Source: Orientallactaga sibirica (Eukaryota; Chordata; Mammalia; Rodentia; Dipodidae). From it: a stretch of DNA of 64,000 bases. The translations under genes and the position numbers were made by a program. The notes below the pieces were generated by a model that saw only the letters and a list, made by a program, of their open reading frames with translations, had not been told where the DNA came from and did not search any database. Numbering within the stretch: position 1 is the first letter of the stretch; each line of letters starts with the position of its first letter. Of this stretch, positions 63,870 through 64,000 are shown in pieces. The stretch lies in contig JAEOAD010000015.1 of assembly GCA_036365145.1 (NCBI GenBank), forward strand, positions 39,558,501 to 39,622,500, written 5' to 3'.

Positions 63870-64000
63870 TTACTTACTTATTTTTTTATGAGAGAGAGAG
63901 AGAGGGAGAATTGGTGCACCAGGGCCTCTAGCCACTGCAATCGAACTCCAGACACATACACCACCTTGTATGCATGTATCACCTTGTGCTTCTGGCTTAC
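63870..64000 (-). mobile_element. tRNA-derived SINE, truncated by the window end
   Basis: Tail (TTAC)n at 63866-63880, body through GTGCTTCTGGCTTAC; the head lies beyond 64,000. Confidence 0.85.

Overview
This is mammalian genomic DNA, almost certainly rodent and most probably from a jerboa (Dipodidae). The organism call rests on the repeats. There are dozens of copies of a B1-like (7SL-derived) SINE and of a tRNA-derived SINE resembling the DIP/B2-superfamily elements of jerboas. Rodent B4-type SINEs, ERVL-MaLR LTR elements and L1 fragments are also present. The species is an inference, because no database search was possible.

Two protein-coding genes can be read exactly, and they converge. 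PDZK1IP1 (MAP17) is complete on the + strand: four coding exons between 20,920 and 25,418, 114 codons, all splice sites GT-AG. CYP4X1 lies on the - strand. Its last eight coding exons (342 codons plus stop) run from 63,188 down to 43,132, and its first exons lie beyond position 64,000. From my knowledge of mouse, the order is Tal1, Pdzk1ip1, Cyp4x1 with this orientation, so TAL1 should lie just left of the window. No TAL1 coding sequence is present here.

Layout. 1-17.6 kb: SINE-dense intergenic DNA, with an old MaLR element broken by SINEs (8.8-12.1 kb) and a very young one (14,165-15,897) whose two 285-bp LTRs differ at one base. 17.6-20.9 kb: repeat-poor upstream region of PDZK1IP1. 20.9-25.7 kb: PDZK1IP1. 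25.7-33.8 kb: repeat-poor downstream region. About 2.7 kb past the PDZK1IP1 poly(A) signal it holds a GC-rich segment with two E-box/GATA composite motifs, the best candidate for the orthologue of the Tal1 +40 erythroid enhancer. 33.8-43.1 kb: SINE/L1-rich intergenic DNA. 43.1-63.2 kb: CYP4X1, with introns filled by a three-layer nested MaLR element (45.8-48.2 kb), a solo LTR (51.7-52.1 kb), B4 SINEs and L1 debris. 63.2-64 kb: the next upstream intron.

The two genes are neighbours by descent and do not share a pathway. PDZK1IP1 is a small membrane partner of PDZ scaffolds and SGLT2. CYP4X1 is a microsomal P450. The most unusual coding observation is that CYP4X1 reads alanine where the I-helix oxygen-activation threonine is expected, while the heme-cysteine and ExxR motifs are intact. 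I found no tRNA or rRNA gene, CRISPR array or other intact protein gene.
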